A stretch of 64,000 nucleotides of DNA from Alteromonas antoniana (GTDB lineage Bacteria > Pseudomonadota > Gammaproteobacteria > Enterobacterales > Alteromonadaceae). The stretch is taken from NCBI RefSeq assembly GCF_019249295.1, contig NZ_JAESDH010000008.1, forward strand, positions 146,155 through 210,154. The letters are read 5' to 3'. The notes beneath the pieces are model-generated. The model ran no database searches. It was not told the origin of the DNA and saw only the letters and a list, made by a program, of their open reading frames with translations. Shown here piece by piece: positions 56,339 through 64,000 of this stretch. The position numbers and the translations under genes are program-made. How positions within the stretch are numbered: the stretch's first letter is position 1; every line of letters starts with the position of its first letter.

Positions 56339-57079
56339 TTAATTAACGCTTTCTGCGTGATCAATCAGGGTACCTTCTGGTTCACCCATTACTACCCGCT
56401 TAAGACATCCCGGCTTATTCATGTTAAACACACGAATTGGCAGGCTGTGATCGCGAGCTAGTGTAAAGGCTGATAAGTCCATGACTTTAAGCTCTTTCTC
56501 AAGCACTTCCTGATACGTCAGAGAATTGTATAGCGTGGCATCCGGATTCTTTACCGGATCGTCGCTGTAAACACCGTCAACTTTGGTGGCTTTTAATACT
56601 GCATCGGCTTCAATTTCGATACCGCGAAGACAGGCAGCAGAGTCGGTAGTAAAGAATGGATTACCGGTACCGGCGGCAAAGATAACTACGCGGCCGGATT
56701 TCAGCAAACTAATGGCTTCAGCCCAGTTGTAAGCATCGCACACGCCATTTAGTGGAATGGCTGACATCAGCCGGGCATTCACAAATGCTCGATGTAAAGC
56801 GTCGCGCATTGCCAGTCCGTTCATCACCGTTGCCAACATACCCATATGGTCACCCACAACACGGTTCATGCCCGCTTTCGCCAGGCCTTCACCACGAAAC
56901 AGGTTACCACCGCCGATAACCAGGCCGACTTGCACACCTAACTCAACCAGTTCTTTAATTTCCTGCGCCATGCGATCGAGGACTTTCGGATCAATACCAA
57001 AGCCTTCTGACCCCATCAGGGCTTCACCACTAAGCTTTAATAAGATGCGTCGGTATGCAGATTTAGGTGTGATACTCAT
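56339..57079 (-). CDS. pyrH: Uridylate kinase
   Basis: From ATG 57079, with TGAGGAC upstream, it is 246 residues ([20 protein letters not shown]). The frame to 57154 adds 25 residues with no conservation. Motifs are [29 protein letters not shown] and the C-terminal [20 protein letters not shown]. It phosphorylates UMP to UDP and is regulated by GTP and UTP as a hexamer. A strong terminator separates it from tsf, so it has its own promoter. Confidence 0.97.
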   Translation of the reverse strand: MSITPKSAYRRILLKLSGEALMGSEGFGIDPKVLDRMAQEIKELVELGVQVGLVIGGGNLFRGEGLAKAGMNRVVGDHMGMLATVMNGLAMRDALHRAFVNARLMSAIPLNGVCDAYNWAEAISLLKSGRVVIFAAGTGNPFFTTDSAACLRGIEIEADAVLKATKVDGVYSDDPVKNPDATLYNSLTYQEVLEKELKVMDLSAFTLARDHSLPIRVFNMNKPGCLKRVVMGEPEGTLIDHAESVN

Positions 57080-57197
57080 TGTTTGATTTGTCCTCATGAA
57101 CTCGGCTTGTCGTATGCTTCTTAACTGAAAACATAGGACAAACCGACTCTTCACTTTACTTCTACATCAATCACAAAGAAAGTGTGAGCCCTACTTA

Positions 57198-57223
57198 TAA
57201 AAAAGCACCTCCGAAGAGGTGCT
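57198..57223 (-). terminator. Intrinsic terminator after tsf
   Basis: AGCACCTC and GAGGTGCT pair perfectly around TTCG on the minus strand, followed by TTTTTTA. It ends the rpsB-tsf message before pyrH. Confidence 0.93.
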
Positions 57224-57268
57224 CGTAGTGTATCCGACTATCGCAGATTGCAAAAGTCAAACGCCCAA

Positions 57269-58141
57269 TTATTTCTTGGCCGCTTCCATCTGCGCTGCAA
57301 CTTCTGCTGCGAAGTCTTCAGATTTCTTCTCGATACCTTCACCCACTTCAAAGCGGATGAAGTTGATAACATCTGCGCCTTTGCTTTTCAGCAATTCAGC
57401 AACGCTAATAGAAGGATCTTTCACGAATGGCTGACCTGTCAGGCTCACTTCGCCGGTGAATTTCTTCATACGGCCAGCAACCATTTTTTCTGCAATTTCA
57501 GCAGGCTTGCCAGATTGCATAGCGATTTCGATCTGGATTTCTTTTTCCTTCTCAACCACTTCTGCAGGAACGTTTTCAGGCTTAACGAACTGTGGGCTCG
57601 CTGCAGCAACGTGCATTGCAACGTCTTTTGCCAGCTCTTCATCACCACCTTCAAGGATAGCGATTACACCGATACGGCCGCCATGTACATATGCACCCAG
57701 GTTGTCGCCTTCAACGTTGATAACGCGACGAGGAGAAATGTTTTCGCCGATTTTCGCAACCAGTGCTTCACGCACTTCGCTGATCTTGCCACCATCAACT
57801 TCAACGTCCATCAGAGCGTCGATATCGTTGATGTTGTTTTGAGCAGCAGCATCGATTACCTGATTACCAAACTTCAGGAAGCTGTCGTCGCGTGCAACGA
57901 AGTCAGTTTCACAGTTCAGCTCAAGCATTGACGCCTGCTTACCTTCTACTTTGGTCAGGATCACACCTTCAGCGGCGATACGGCCAGCTTTCTTAGCGGC
58001 TTTTGCCTGACCTGATTTACGCATGTTTTCAATGGCCAGTTCGATGTCACCATCGGTCTCAACCAGGGCCTTTTTACAATCCAGCATGCCCGCGCCAGTA
58101 CGCTCGCGCAGTTCTTTAACTAGTGCTGCAGTCACTGCCAT
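57269..58141 (-). CDS. tsf: Elongation factor Ts
   Basis: At 290 residues it is a normal EF-Ts. It has the N-terminal UBA-like domain ([20 protein letters not shown]) and the core with [20 protein letters not shown], the TDFV motif that enters EF-Tu. It releases GDP from EF-Tu. It follows rpsB, with a hairpin in between that could attenuate transcription. Confidence 0.98.
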   Translation of the reverse strand: MAVTAALVKELRERTGAGMLDCKKALVETDGDIELAIENMRKSGQAKAAKKAGRIAAEGVILTKVEGKQASMLELNCETDFVARDDSFLKFGNQVIDAAAQNNINDIDALMDVEVDGGKISEVREALVAKIGENISPRRVINVEGDNLGAYVHGGRIGVIAILEGGDEELAKDVAMHVAAASPQFVKPENVPAEVVEKEKEIQIEIAMQSGKPAEIAEKMVAGRMKKFTGEVSLTGQPFVKDPSISVAELLKSKGADVINFIRFEVGEGIEKKSEDFAAEVAAQMEAAKK

Positions 58142-58175
58142 TTTTCAATTCCTCAGCATTAAAATGAATTTGATA

Positions 58176-58199
58176 GGAAAAGGGGCGGTTGCGCCCCTT
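58176..58199 (-). terminator. Attenuator-like hairpin between rpsB and tsf
   Basis: AAGGGGCG and CGCCCCTT pair perfectly around CAAC, followed by TTTTCC on the minus strand. Its short, broken T-run suggests partial termination, which would lower tsf relative to rpsB. Confidence 0.65.
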
Positions 58200-58261
58200 C
58201 AAACACGTCAGTGTCATGCTGCCATGTGAACTCTCTGTGACAGCACTTCGCGTGCTATTGC

Positions 58262-58993
58262 TTACTCAGCGGCTTCTACGAAGTCGTCTTGTTCAGCTTG
58301 TACTTCCAGGTTGCTTTCGCGACCGCTGTTAACAGCGTCAGCAGCAGCGTCCAGGTAAAGTTGGATAGCGCGGATCGCGTCATCGTTACCTGGGATGATG
58401 TAATCAACGCCGTCTGGGTTTGAGTTAGTATCTACCACACCCACTACCGGGATACCCAGGTTGCGCGCTTCTGTTACAGCGATGTGCTCGTGGTCAGCAT
58501 CGATAACGAAGATTACATCAGGCAGACCGCCCATGTTTTTGATACCGCCCAGGCTGTTTTCCAGCTTGTCCATTTCACGCTGAAGCATCAGAGCTTCTTT
58601 CTTGGTCAGCTTTTCGAACGTTCCGTCCTGGCTTTGTTGCTCAAGGTCTTTCAGACGCTTGATTGACTGGCGAACTGTTTTCCAGTTTGTCAGCATGCCG
58701 CCTAACCAACGCTTGTTCACGTAGAACTGGTCACATTTAACCGCAGCATCTTTTACCGCCTCACCTGCAGCACGCTTTGTACCAACGAACAGAATTTTAC
58801 CTTTCTTAGCAGCTACGCCAGAAAGATAGTTCAGAGCGCCGTTAAACAGAGGTACTGTTTTTTCCAGGTTGATGATATGAACTTTGTTACGAGCACCGAA
58901 GATGTAAGGCTTCATCTTAGGGTTCCAGTAACGGGTTTGGTGACCGAAATGCACGCCGGCTTTCAGCATGTCACGCATAGAAACATTAGCCAT
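58262..58993 (-). CDS. rpsB: 30S ribosomal protein S2
   Basis: At 243 residues it is typical. It begins [20 protein letters not shown] and carries [20 protein letters not shown] and [21 protein letters not shown]2 binds late to the 30S subunit near S1. It heads the rpsB-tsf operon, divergent from map as in most gammaproteobacteria. The acidic C-terminal tail is normal. Confidence 0.98.
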   Translation of the reverse strand: MANVSMRDMLKAGVHFGHQTRYWNPKMKPYIFGARNKVHIINLEKTVPLFNGALNYLSGVAAKKGKILFVGTKRAAGEAVKDAAVKCDQFYVNKRWLGGMLTNWKTVRQSIKRLKDLEQQSQDGTFEKLTKKEALMLQREMDKLENSLGGIKNMGGLPDVIFVIDADHEHIAVTEARNLGIPVVGVVDTNSNPDGVDYIIPGNDDAIRAIQLYLDAAADAVNSGRESNLEVQAEQDDFVEAAE

Positions 58994-59328
58994 TTTAATT
59001 TCCTCTTGGGGTTAGGCCTCCATACACCCTCTTTATCGATCCGCTTCGCAGACACCCCGATAAACAGTCACAGTGTATGTGTGTTTTATTAATAAATTCG
59101 TACCTTTACCAAGACCGTTTCAAAACGATGTTTTTTCGACAGTCTTCGAAGGCGGGCGCTTTATACCATGCAAAGCCATCTAACACAAGTTTTGCGGCGA
59201 GTTTTGGTACGGTCTGAGGCTGTGCTGACTATACAGCGGGCAGCTTAACCGTTACCATATTCCATATTATTGGCGTGCTATAGGTATCTGTTGCGCGCAA
59301 ATCGTTTAATCAATTATCGAGGATCACA
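58994..59328. promoter_or_regulatory. rpsB/map divergent regulatory region with folded rpsB leader
   Basis: On the rpsB (minus) side, TTTATCG and CGATAAA (59033-59065) close a hairpin with an inner TCTGC-GAA-GCGGA stem. Just after it, GGGTGTATGGAGG and CCTAACCC can pair next to the ribosome site. This looks like the leader by which S2 represses its own operon in gammaproteobacteria, but the fold was not compared with the known motif. On the map side only the GAGG ribosome site before GTG is clear. Confidence 0.4.
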
Positions 59329-60123
59329 GTGGCTGCTTTTATCAAAACCGCTGAAGAAATAGAAAAAATGCGCATTGCAGGCAAACTAGCCTCTGACGTA
59401 TTAACCATGATCACTCCCCACGTTAAGAAGGGTGTGACCACTGACGAGTTAAATACCATTTGCCATGACTACATTGTGAATGAGCAAAAAGCGGTTCCGG
59501 CACCGTTGAACTATGGTCACCCGCCGTTTCCAAAGTCTATCTGCACGTCAGTGAATCACTGCATCTGCCATGGAATACCGTCAGATAAGAAGTTAAAGGA
59601 CGGTGATATTATTAATATCGACGTTACCGTGATAAAAGACGGGTACCACGGTGATACCTCTAAAATGTTTATCGTCGGCAAACCCAGTATTCTTGCTGAG
59701 CGTCTTGTGCGGGTAACGCAGGAAGCGCTGTATAACGCCATCAAACTCGTAAAACCGGGAGCCACTCTTGGCGATATCGGCAATGCCTGTCAGACTCACG
59801 CAGAAGCGCATAACTATTCAATAGTCCGAGAATATTGTGGGCATGGAATTGGTGCAGGTTTCCACGAAGATCCGCAAATCGTTCATTACGGCCGCCCTGG
59901 CACAGGAGACGTGCTTGAGCCAGGTATGTGCTTCACTATTGAACCGATGGTCAACGCTGGCAAGCGCTATTCAAAAGTGCTTCCCGACCAGTGGACCGTA
60001 GTCACTAAAGATCGCAGCCTGAGTGCGCAATGGGAACACACGTTACTGGTAACAGAAGACGGTGTAGAAATTCTCACACTTCGTGACGAAGAAGAGATCC
60101 CTCGCGTCATCAGCCACAGCTAA
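59329..60123 (+). CDS. map: Type I methionine aminopeptidase
   Basis: This 264-residue enzyme starts at GTG with a GAGG ribosome site. It has the pita-bread fold, with metal ligands in NIDVTVIKDGYHGDTSKMF (two aspartates), YCGHGIGAGFHEDPQI (histidine), FTIEPMVNAG (glutamate) and the final SAQWEHTLLVTEDG (glutamate). It removes the first methionine from new proteins. It is divergent from rpsB. Confidence 0.98.
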   Translation: MAAFIKTAEEIEKMRIAGKLASDVLTMITPHVKKGVTTDELNTICHDYIVNEQKAVPAPLNYGHPPFPKSICTSVNHCICHGIPSDKKLKDGDIINIDVTVIKDGYHGDTSKMFIVGKPSILAERLVRVTQEALYNAIKLVKPGATLGDIGNACQTHAEAHNYSIVREYCGHGIGAGFHEDPQIVHYGRPGTGDVLEPGMCFTIEPMVNAGKRYSKVLPDQWTVVTKDRSLSAQWEHTLLVTEDGVEILTLRDEEEIPRVISHS

Positions 60124-60396
60124 CCCGTTGGCGGGGCATTGCTTTCCCCGCCCTTTTCTGAATCCAATCTGCATGTGGCATTCCCAGCCTTGCAACCCGC
60201 AGAATATGCAGAGACTACCTGAGCATAGCCATCGATCTTCCTTACACTGCTTGCTGTTATTGCTATTCTAATATCATTTTTTCATATCTATTCACTTTTT
60301 GGTGCTGGCTATGCGCGATGTAGGCACTGCGAATTTATTTCAAATCATGGTATGGTTCAGTCCGTTTTTCTTTGAAGTAACGACAAAAGGCGAATT

Positions 60397-63048
60397 TTGA
60401 CTCTGCAATCTGTAATAGAACAAGTAGACACCATTACCAGCGTCGATGACCTGCCTGCTATCAAGCAATGTGTCAGTAACAGCTATGACTGGCTGAAGAC
60501 CTCTTTCGACACGATCCCGGTAAACCAGCTTGTAACCGGTCGCGCGCAATTTGTCGATGCGCTGCTTTGCCATTTGTGGGAACTGTTTGGACTTACCGCA
60601 GAGCAGGAACTGGCGCTATGCGCAGTGGGCGGGTATGGACGAGGACACCTGCAACCCTATTCCGATATCGATTTACTTATCGTCAGCAAAAAGCCGCTTG
60701 GACAAAGCGCTCAGGAAAAAGTCGGCCAGTTTATAACACTACTGTGGGACATAAAGCTGGACGTAGGGCAGTCGGTCAGAACCATTAAAGAAACCGTAAA
60801 GCTGGCTAAAGAAGACATCTCTATCGCCACAAACCTGGTAGAGAGCCGACTACTGTGTGGTAGCGAAACCGTTTTTGAAAAGTTATGGGAAGAAGTTAAC
60901 GGGCGCAATACCTGGACCAGCAAAGCCTTTTTTGCCGCCAAATATGACGAACAGCAGGCACGGCATGCCAAGTTCAATGGCACGGCCTATAACCTTGAAC
61001 CCAACATTAAAGAAAATCCGGGATGTCTGCGGGATATTCAGTCTATCGGTTGGGTGGCGAAGAAGCACTTTAAAGAGTATGACGGCTGGAACCTGGTGGG
61101 TCATGGTTACTTCACCGAGCAGGAACACAGCGAACTCATCACGTGCCGGATGCACTTGTGGAAAATTCGCTGTGCGCTGCATCTCGTAGCCGGTCGCAGT
61201 GAAAACCGGTTGCTGTTTGATTATCAGCCTGACGTCGCCGCCATGCTCGGCTATGGCGAAGAGGGTAAGCGTTCTGTCGAAAAAATGATGCGCGATTTTT
61301 TCCGTGTGGTGAGACGCGTATCTGAACTTAACCGCATGCTACTGCAGCGATTCAGCTACGACATGCTTAACCAGTCGGTTCAGCACACGTTGCACATAAA
61401 TGACGACTTCAGTCTGCTCGACAATATGATTTCGCCCCGCCACGACAACGTGTTTAACAGCCCGGAAGCCATACTCGATTTCCTCATGCTAATCGCTAAC
61501 ACGCAGGAAGTGAAAGGCCTGGATACAGACTGCATCAGACAACTGCGCGATGCCCACCGCGCTTTTGAGACCGAATATTTCGTAGAGCGTGAGGCTTGTC
61601 GGGACAAGCTCATCGCGCTGTTTCGCCATACGGCATTCTTTGATTTCGCGTGGGACATCATGCATCAGTACGGCATTCTGCAGGCTTATTTGCCGCAGTG
61701 GGACGCGATCGTGGGCATGATGCAGTTCGACTTGTTCCATGCCTACACCGTAGATGAGCATACGCACCGTCTGGTTAAGCATGTTAATCACTACTTCTCA
61801 AAGGAAAATAAGGCATTTCCCCGCTGCGGGCGCATCTGCCGTAATCTTGATAAACCCGAAATCCTTTATATTGCAGCCATATTCCACGATATAGCCAAAG
61901 GCAGAAACGGCGATCACTCTACCCTGGGTGCACAGGATGTGCTGGACTTCTGTGAACTGCATAAGATCCCCAGCGAAGATGCGCACCTGATCAGCTGGCT
62001 GGTAGAAAATCATCTGCTGATGTCAGTAGTGGCGCAGCGCCGGGACATTTACGATCCGGATGTGATCAACGAATTTGCCAGCGCAATGCGAAGCCACACG
62101 CACCTGAACCTGCTTTATACACTAACGCTCGCTGATATTCGCGCGACTAACGATAACCTGTGGAATGACTGGAAAGCCTCATTACTTCGTGAGCTTTATC
62201 TCATGACGCAAAAAGCTCTGGATAACGGCCTGCAATGCCAGGTGACGTTGAACGAGCGGGTTGAGACACATAAGCTTCTGGCTAAGCAGGCCCTGTCAGA
62301 ACAAGGGGCAGATATGCATGCGGTGGATGTGCTGTGGGCGCGCCTTGATGACGACTACTTCGTGCGCTTTAAGCCAGCGCAAATTGCCTGGCACACGCAG
62401 GAAATTATCAATGCGCAGGCTGACTGGATGGGCGCTGATGACACACGCTTACTGGTAAGAGCGAATGACGGCAGTGCCAAGGGCGGTACCGAAATTCTCA
62501 TTTACGGCAAAGATCGCAAAGCGCTGTTCGCGCAGGTCGCTTCGGTGCTGGATAGCCGCAACTGCTCGATACACGATGCCCACATAACCGTAACCCGTGA
62601 CGGTTATGTCTTTGACAGCCTTCTGGTACTGGAAAACGACGGGTCACGTTTATCGTCAGATTCACGCATCAAAACGCTTGAAAAAGCCATATACGAGCAG
62701 CTGGAGAAACCTGGACGAGCACATGACAATAAGCGTAAACTGCCGCGGCAGATGCGTCAGCTGGATGTGCCCACGAAGGTTCGCTTTTTTTCGATTGGCG
62801 ACGATGCCACCTTAGTTGAACTGGAAGCGCTGGACGCACCAGGGATTTTGGCAAAGGTCGGCCATGCGTTTGTGGACTGCCAGGTCACACTAAAACTTGC
62901 TAAAATCGCCACTATTGGCGAACGCGCAGAAGATATATTTATTGTCAGCAATGATGCGGGCAAATCGTTAACCCAGGAACAGCAGGTTGCGCTGAAGAAG
63001 CAAATCCTGTTTAAACTCGATCAACTTGAAGATATCACCATACCATGA
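60397..63048 (+). CDS. glnD: Bifunctional uridylyltransferase/uridylyl-removing enzyme GlnD
   Basis: This 883-residue nitrogen sensor starts at TTG (AAAGG upstream). The nucleotidyltransferase site is [18 protein letters not shown] (78-95), with D90 and D92. An HD domain (about 460-620) contains [14 protein letters not shown]. Two ACT domains at the C-terminus (about 710-790 and 815-883) sense glutamine. It adds UMP to PII protein when nitrogen is low and removes it when glutamine is high. Its stop overlaps the dapD start (ATGA). Confidence 0.97.
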   Translation: MTLQSVIEQVDTITSVDDLPAIKQCVSNSYDWLKTSFDTIPVNQLVTGRAQFVDALLCHLWELFGLTAEQELALCAVGGYGRGHLQPYSDIDLLIVSKKPLGQSAQEKVGQFITLLWDIKLDVGQSVRTIKETVKLAKEDISIATNLVESRLLCGSETVFEKLWEEVNGRNTWTSKAFFAAKYDEQQARHAKFNGTAYNLEPNIKENPGCLRDIQSIGWVAKKHFKEYDGWNLVGHGYFTEQEHSELITCRMHLWKIRCALHLVAGRSENRLLFDYQPDVAAMLGYGEEGKRSVEKMMRDFFRVVRRVSELNRMLLQRFSYDMLNQSVQHTLHINDDFSLLDNMISPRHDNVFNSPEAILDFLMLIANTQEVKGLDTDCIRQLRDAHRAFETEYFVEREACRDKLIALFRHTAFFDFAWDIMHQYGILQAYLPQWDAIVGMMQFDLFHAYTVDEHTHRLVKHVNHYFSKENKAFPRCGRICRNLDKPEILYIAAIFHDIAKGRNGDHSTLGAQDVLDFCELHKIPSEDAHLISWLVENHLLMSVVAQRRDIYDPDVINEFASAMRSHTHLNLLYTLTLADIRATNDNLWNDWKASLLRELYLMTQKALDNGLQCQVTLNERVETHKLLAKQALSEQGADMHAVDVLWARLDDDYFVRFKPAQIAWHTQEIINAQADWMGADDTRLLVRANDGSAKGGTEILIYGKDRKALFAQVASVLDSRNCSIHDAHITVTRDGYVFDSLLVLENDGSRLSSDSRIKTLEKAIYEQLEKPGRAHDNKRKLPRQMRQLDVPTKVRFFSIGDDATLVELEALDAPGILAKVGHAFVDCQVTLKLAKIATIGERAEDIFIVSNDAGKSLTQEQQVALKKQILFKLDQLEDITIP

Positions 63049-63869
63049 ATGAATTGAAAGCCATTATCGAAGATGCCTTTGAAAACCGTGACGCGATCAG
63101 CCCTTCTGCGGCACCTGAAGAAGTAAAAAAAGCGGTAGCTGACGCTATCGACATGCTCAATGCCGGTACTGCCCGGGTGGCGGAAAAGATTGCCGGTGAG
63201 TGGGTAGTTCATCAGTGGCTGAAAAAAGCCGTACTGCTTTATTTTCGTCTTCATAATAACCAACTCATTGATGGTGCTGAAAGTCAGTTTTACGACAAAG
63301 TACCGCTGAAATATACCGACTACACAGAAGCACAGTTTGCCGCCGAAGGTGCGCGTATCGTGCCACCTGCAGCGGTACGTACCGGCTCTTACGTGGGCAA
63401 GAATGTTGTCGTGATGCCGTCATATGTCAATATTGGCGCCTATGTCGATGAAGGTTCAATGGTTGATACCTGGGCTACGGTTGGCTCATGTGCACAGATT
63501 GGTAAGAATGTGCACCTTTCCGGCGGCGTCGGTATTGGTGGCGTACTGGAGCCGCTGCAGGCGAATCCAACTATCATTGAAGATAACTGCTTCATCGGTG
63601 CACGCTCAGAAATTGTTGAGGGTGTTATTGTTGAAGAAGGTGCGGTGATTTCGATGGGCGTGTATATCGGCCAGAGTACCCGCATTTATGACCGGGAAAC
63701 CGGTGAAGTGCATTATGGCCGGGTGCCAGCCGGCTCGGTAGTTGTGCCAGGTAACCTCCCGGGCAAAGACGGTAGCTACAGCCTGTATGCTGCTATTATA
63801 GTGAAGAAAGTGGATGCGAAAACCCGCGCGAAAGTGGGCATTAACGCCCTGCTTAGAAGCGCAGAGTAA
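63045..63869 (+). CDS. dapD: Tetrahydrodipicolinate N-succinyltransferase
   Basis: At 274 residues it has family length. An N-terminal helical domain is followed by a left-handed beta-helix ([20 protein letters not shown], then [20 protein letters not shown]). It succinylates tetrahydrodipicolinate on the way to diaminopimelate and lysine. Translation is probably coupled to glnD. A strong terminator follows. Confidence 0.98.
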   Translation: MNELKAIIEDAFENRDAISPSAAPEEVKKAVADAIDMLNAGTARVAEKIAGEWVVHQWLKKAVLLYFRLHNNQLIDGAESQFYDKVPLKYTDYTEAQFAAEGARIVPPAAVRTGSYVGKNVVVMPSYVNIGAYVDEGSMVDTWATVGSCAQIGKNVHLSGGVGIGGVLEPLQANPTIIEDNCFIGARSEIVEGVIVEEGAVISMGVYIGQSTRIYDRETGEVHYGRVPAGSVVVPGNLPGKDGSYSLYAAIIVKKVDAKTRAKVGINALLRSAE

Positions 63870-63880
63870 CGTTGAATGTA

Positions 63881-63914
63881 AAAAAAGCGGCGTGAAATTT
63901 CACGCCGCTTTTTG
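63881..63914 (+). terminator. Intrinsic terminator after dapD
   Basis: AGCGGCGTGAAA and TTTCACGCCGCT form a perfect 12-bp palindrome preceded by A residues and followed by TTTTTG, 16 bases past the dapD stop. It may work in both directions. Confidence 0.92.
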
Positions 63915-63964
63915 TTTTGTACTTGTCCCGTCCTGAAATACGTAGACATAAAGAGGACTTCTTT

Positions 63965-64000
63965 ATGACAACTTCAAGTAATCAAAGACCTAAGCGCACA
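63965..64000 (+). CDS. Start of an unidentified gene (cut by window edge)
   Basis: An ATG at 63965 with AGAGGA eight bases upstream opens a frame that reads MTTSSNQRPKRT before the window ends. Twelve residues are too few to name a product. Confidence 0.5.
   Translation, partial: MTTSSNQRPKRT

Overview
The window is chromosomal DNA of a polarly flagellated marine gammaproteobacterium, most likely of the Alteromonadales (Alteromonas-like). The evidence is the Vibrio/Alteromonas-type flagellar gene order, the H-ring/basal-disk proteins FlgP and FlgT, sigma-54 and sigma-28 flagellar promoters readable in the DNA, and the envelope/translation gene order typical of gammaproteobacteria. The genus is an inference from gene content and protein character; no search was run.

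Positions 1-24,000 and slightly beyond are a flagellar region. On the minus strand lie fliS (cut by the window edge), fliD, flaG and four flagellin paralogues. After a plus-strand beta-propeller (sialidase-like) gene come flgL-K-J-I-H-G-F and flgE-D-C-B, both read on the minus strand, then cheR and cheV. flgA, flgM and flgN are on the plus strand, followed by divergent flgP and flgT. Near-perfect sigma-54 promoters precede flgB, flgF and flgA. Sigma-28 promoters precede flagellins 1, 3 and 4 and flgM. Terminators after flgE, flgN and three flagellins split the region into units: early rod-hook genes under sigma-54, filament genes and anti-sigma factor FlgM under sigma-28.

The spaces between the flagellin genes are the most unusual DNA here. 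Two 3' UTRs contain a stem-loop just before the terminator whose loop is complementary to flagellin Shine-Dalgarno regions (15 of 15 bases in the best pair). Two plus-strand sequences match the sigma-54 consensus and would fire antisense to the flagellins. There are also duplicated UTR fragments and twin hairpins with matching loops. Together these suggest RNA-level control of flagellin expression, which is a hypothesis.

Positions 25,400-39,400 are mixed housekeeping and accessory genes: tRNA-Arg(CCT), a PPK2 polyphosphate kinase, a bacterial ionotropic-glutamate-receptor-like channel, smrA, purL, mltF, tadA, a PspB-like protein, a CPA2 antiporter and a diguanylate cyclase. Two small ORFs (46 and 50 codons) were also found.

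Positions 39,480-59,000 are one long minus-strand block for tRNA modification, lipid synthesis, outer-membrane assembly, isoprenoid synthesis and translation: tilS, accA, dnaE, rnhB, lpxB, lpxA, fabZ, skp, bamA, rseP, dxr, cdsA, uppS, frr, pyrH, tsf and rpsB in chromosomal order. lpxD, normally between skp and fabZ, is absent and a terminator stands in its place. map, glnD and dapD follow on the plus strand, and the window ends 12 codons into another plus-strand gene.
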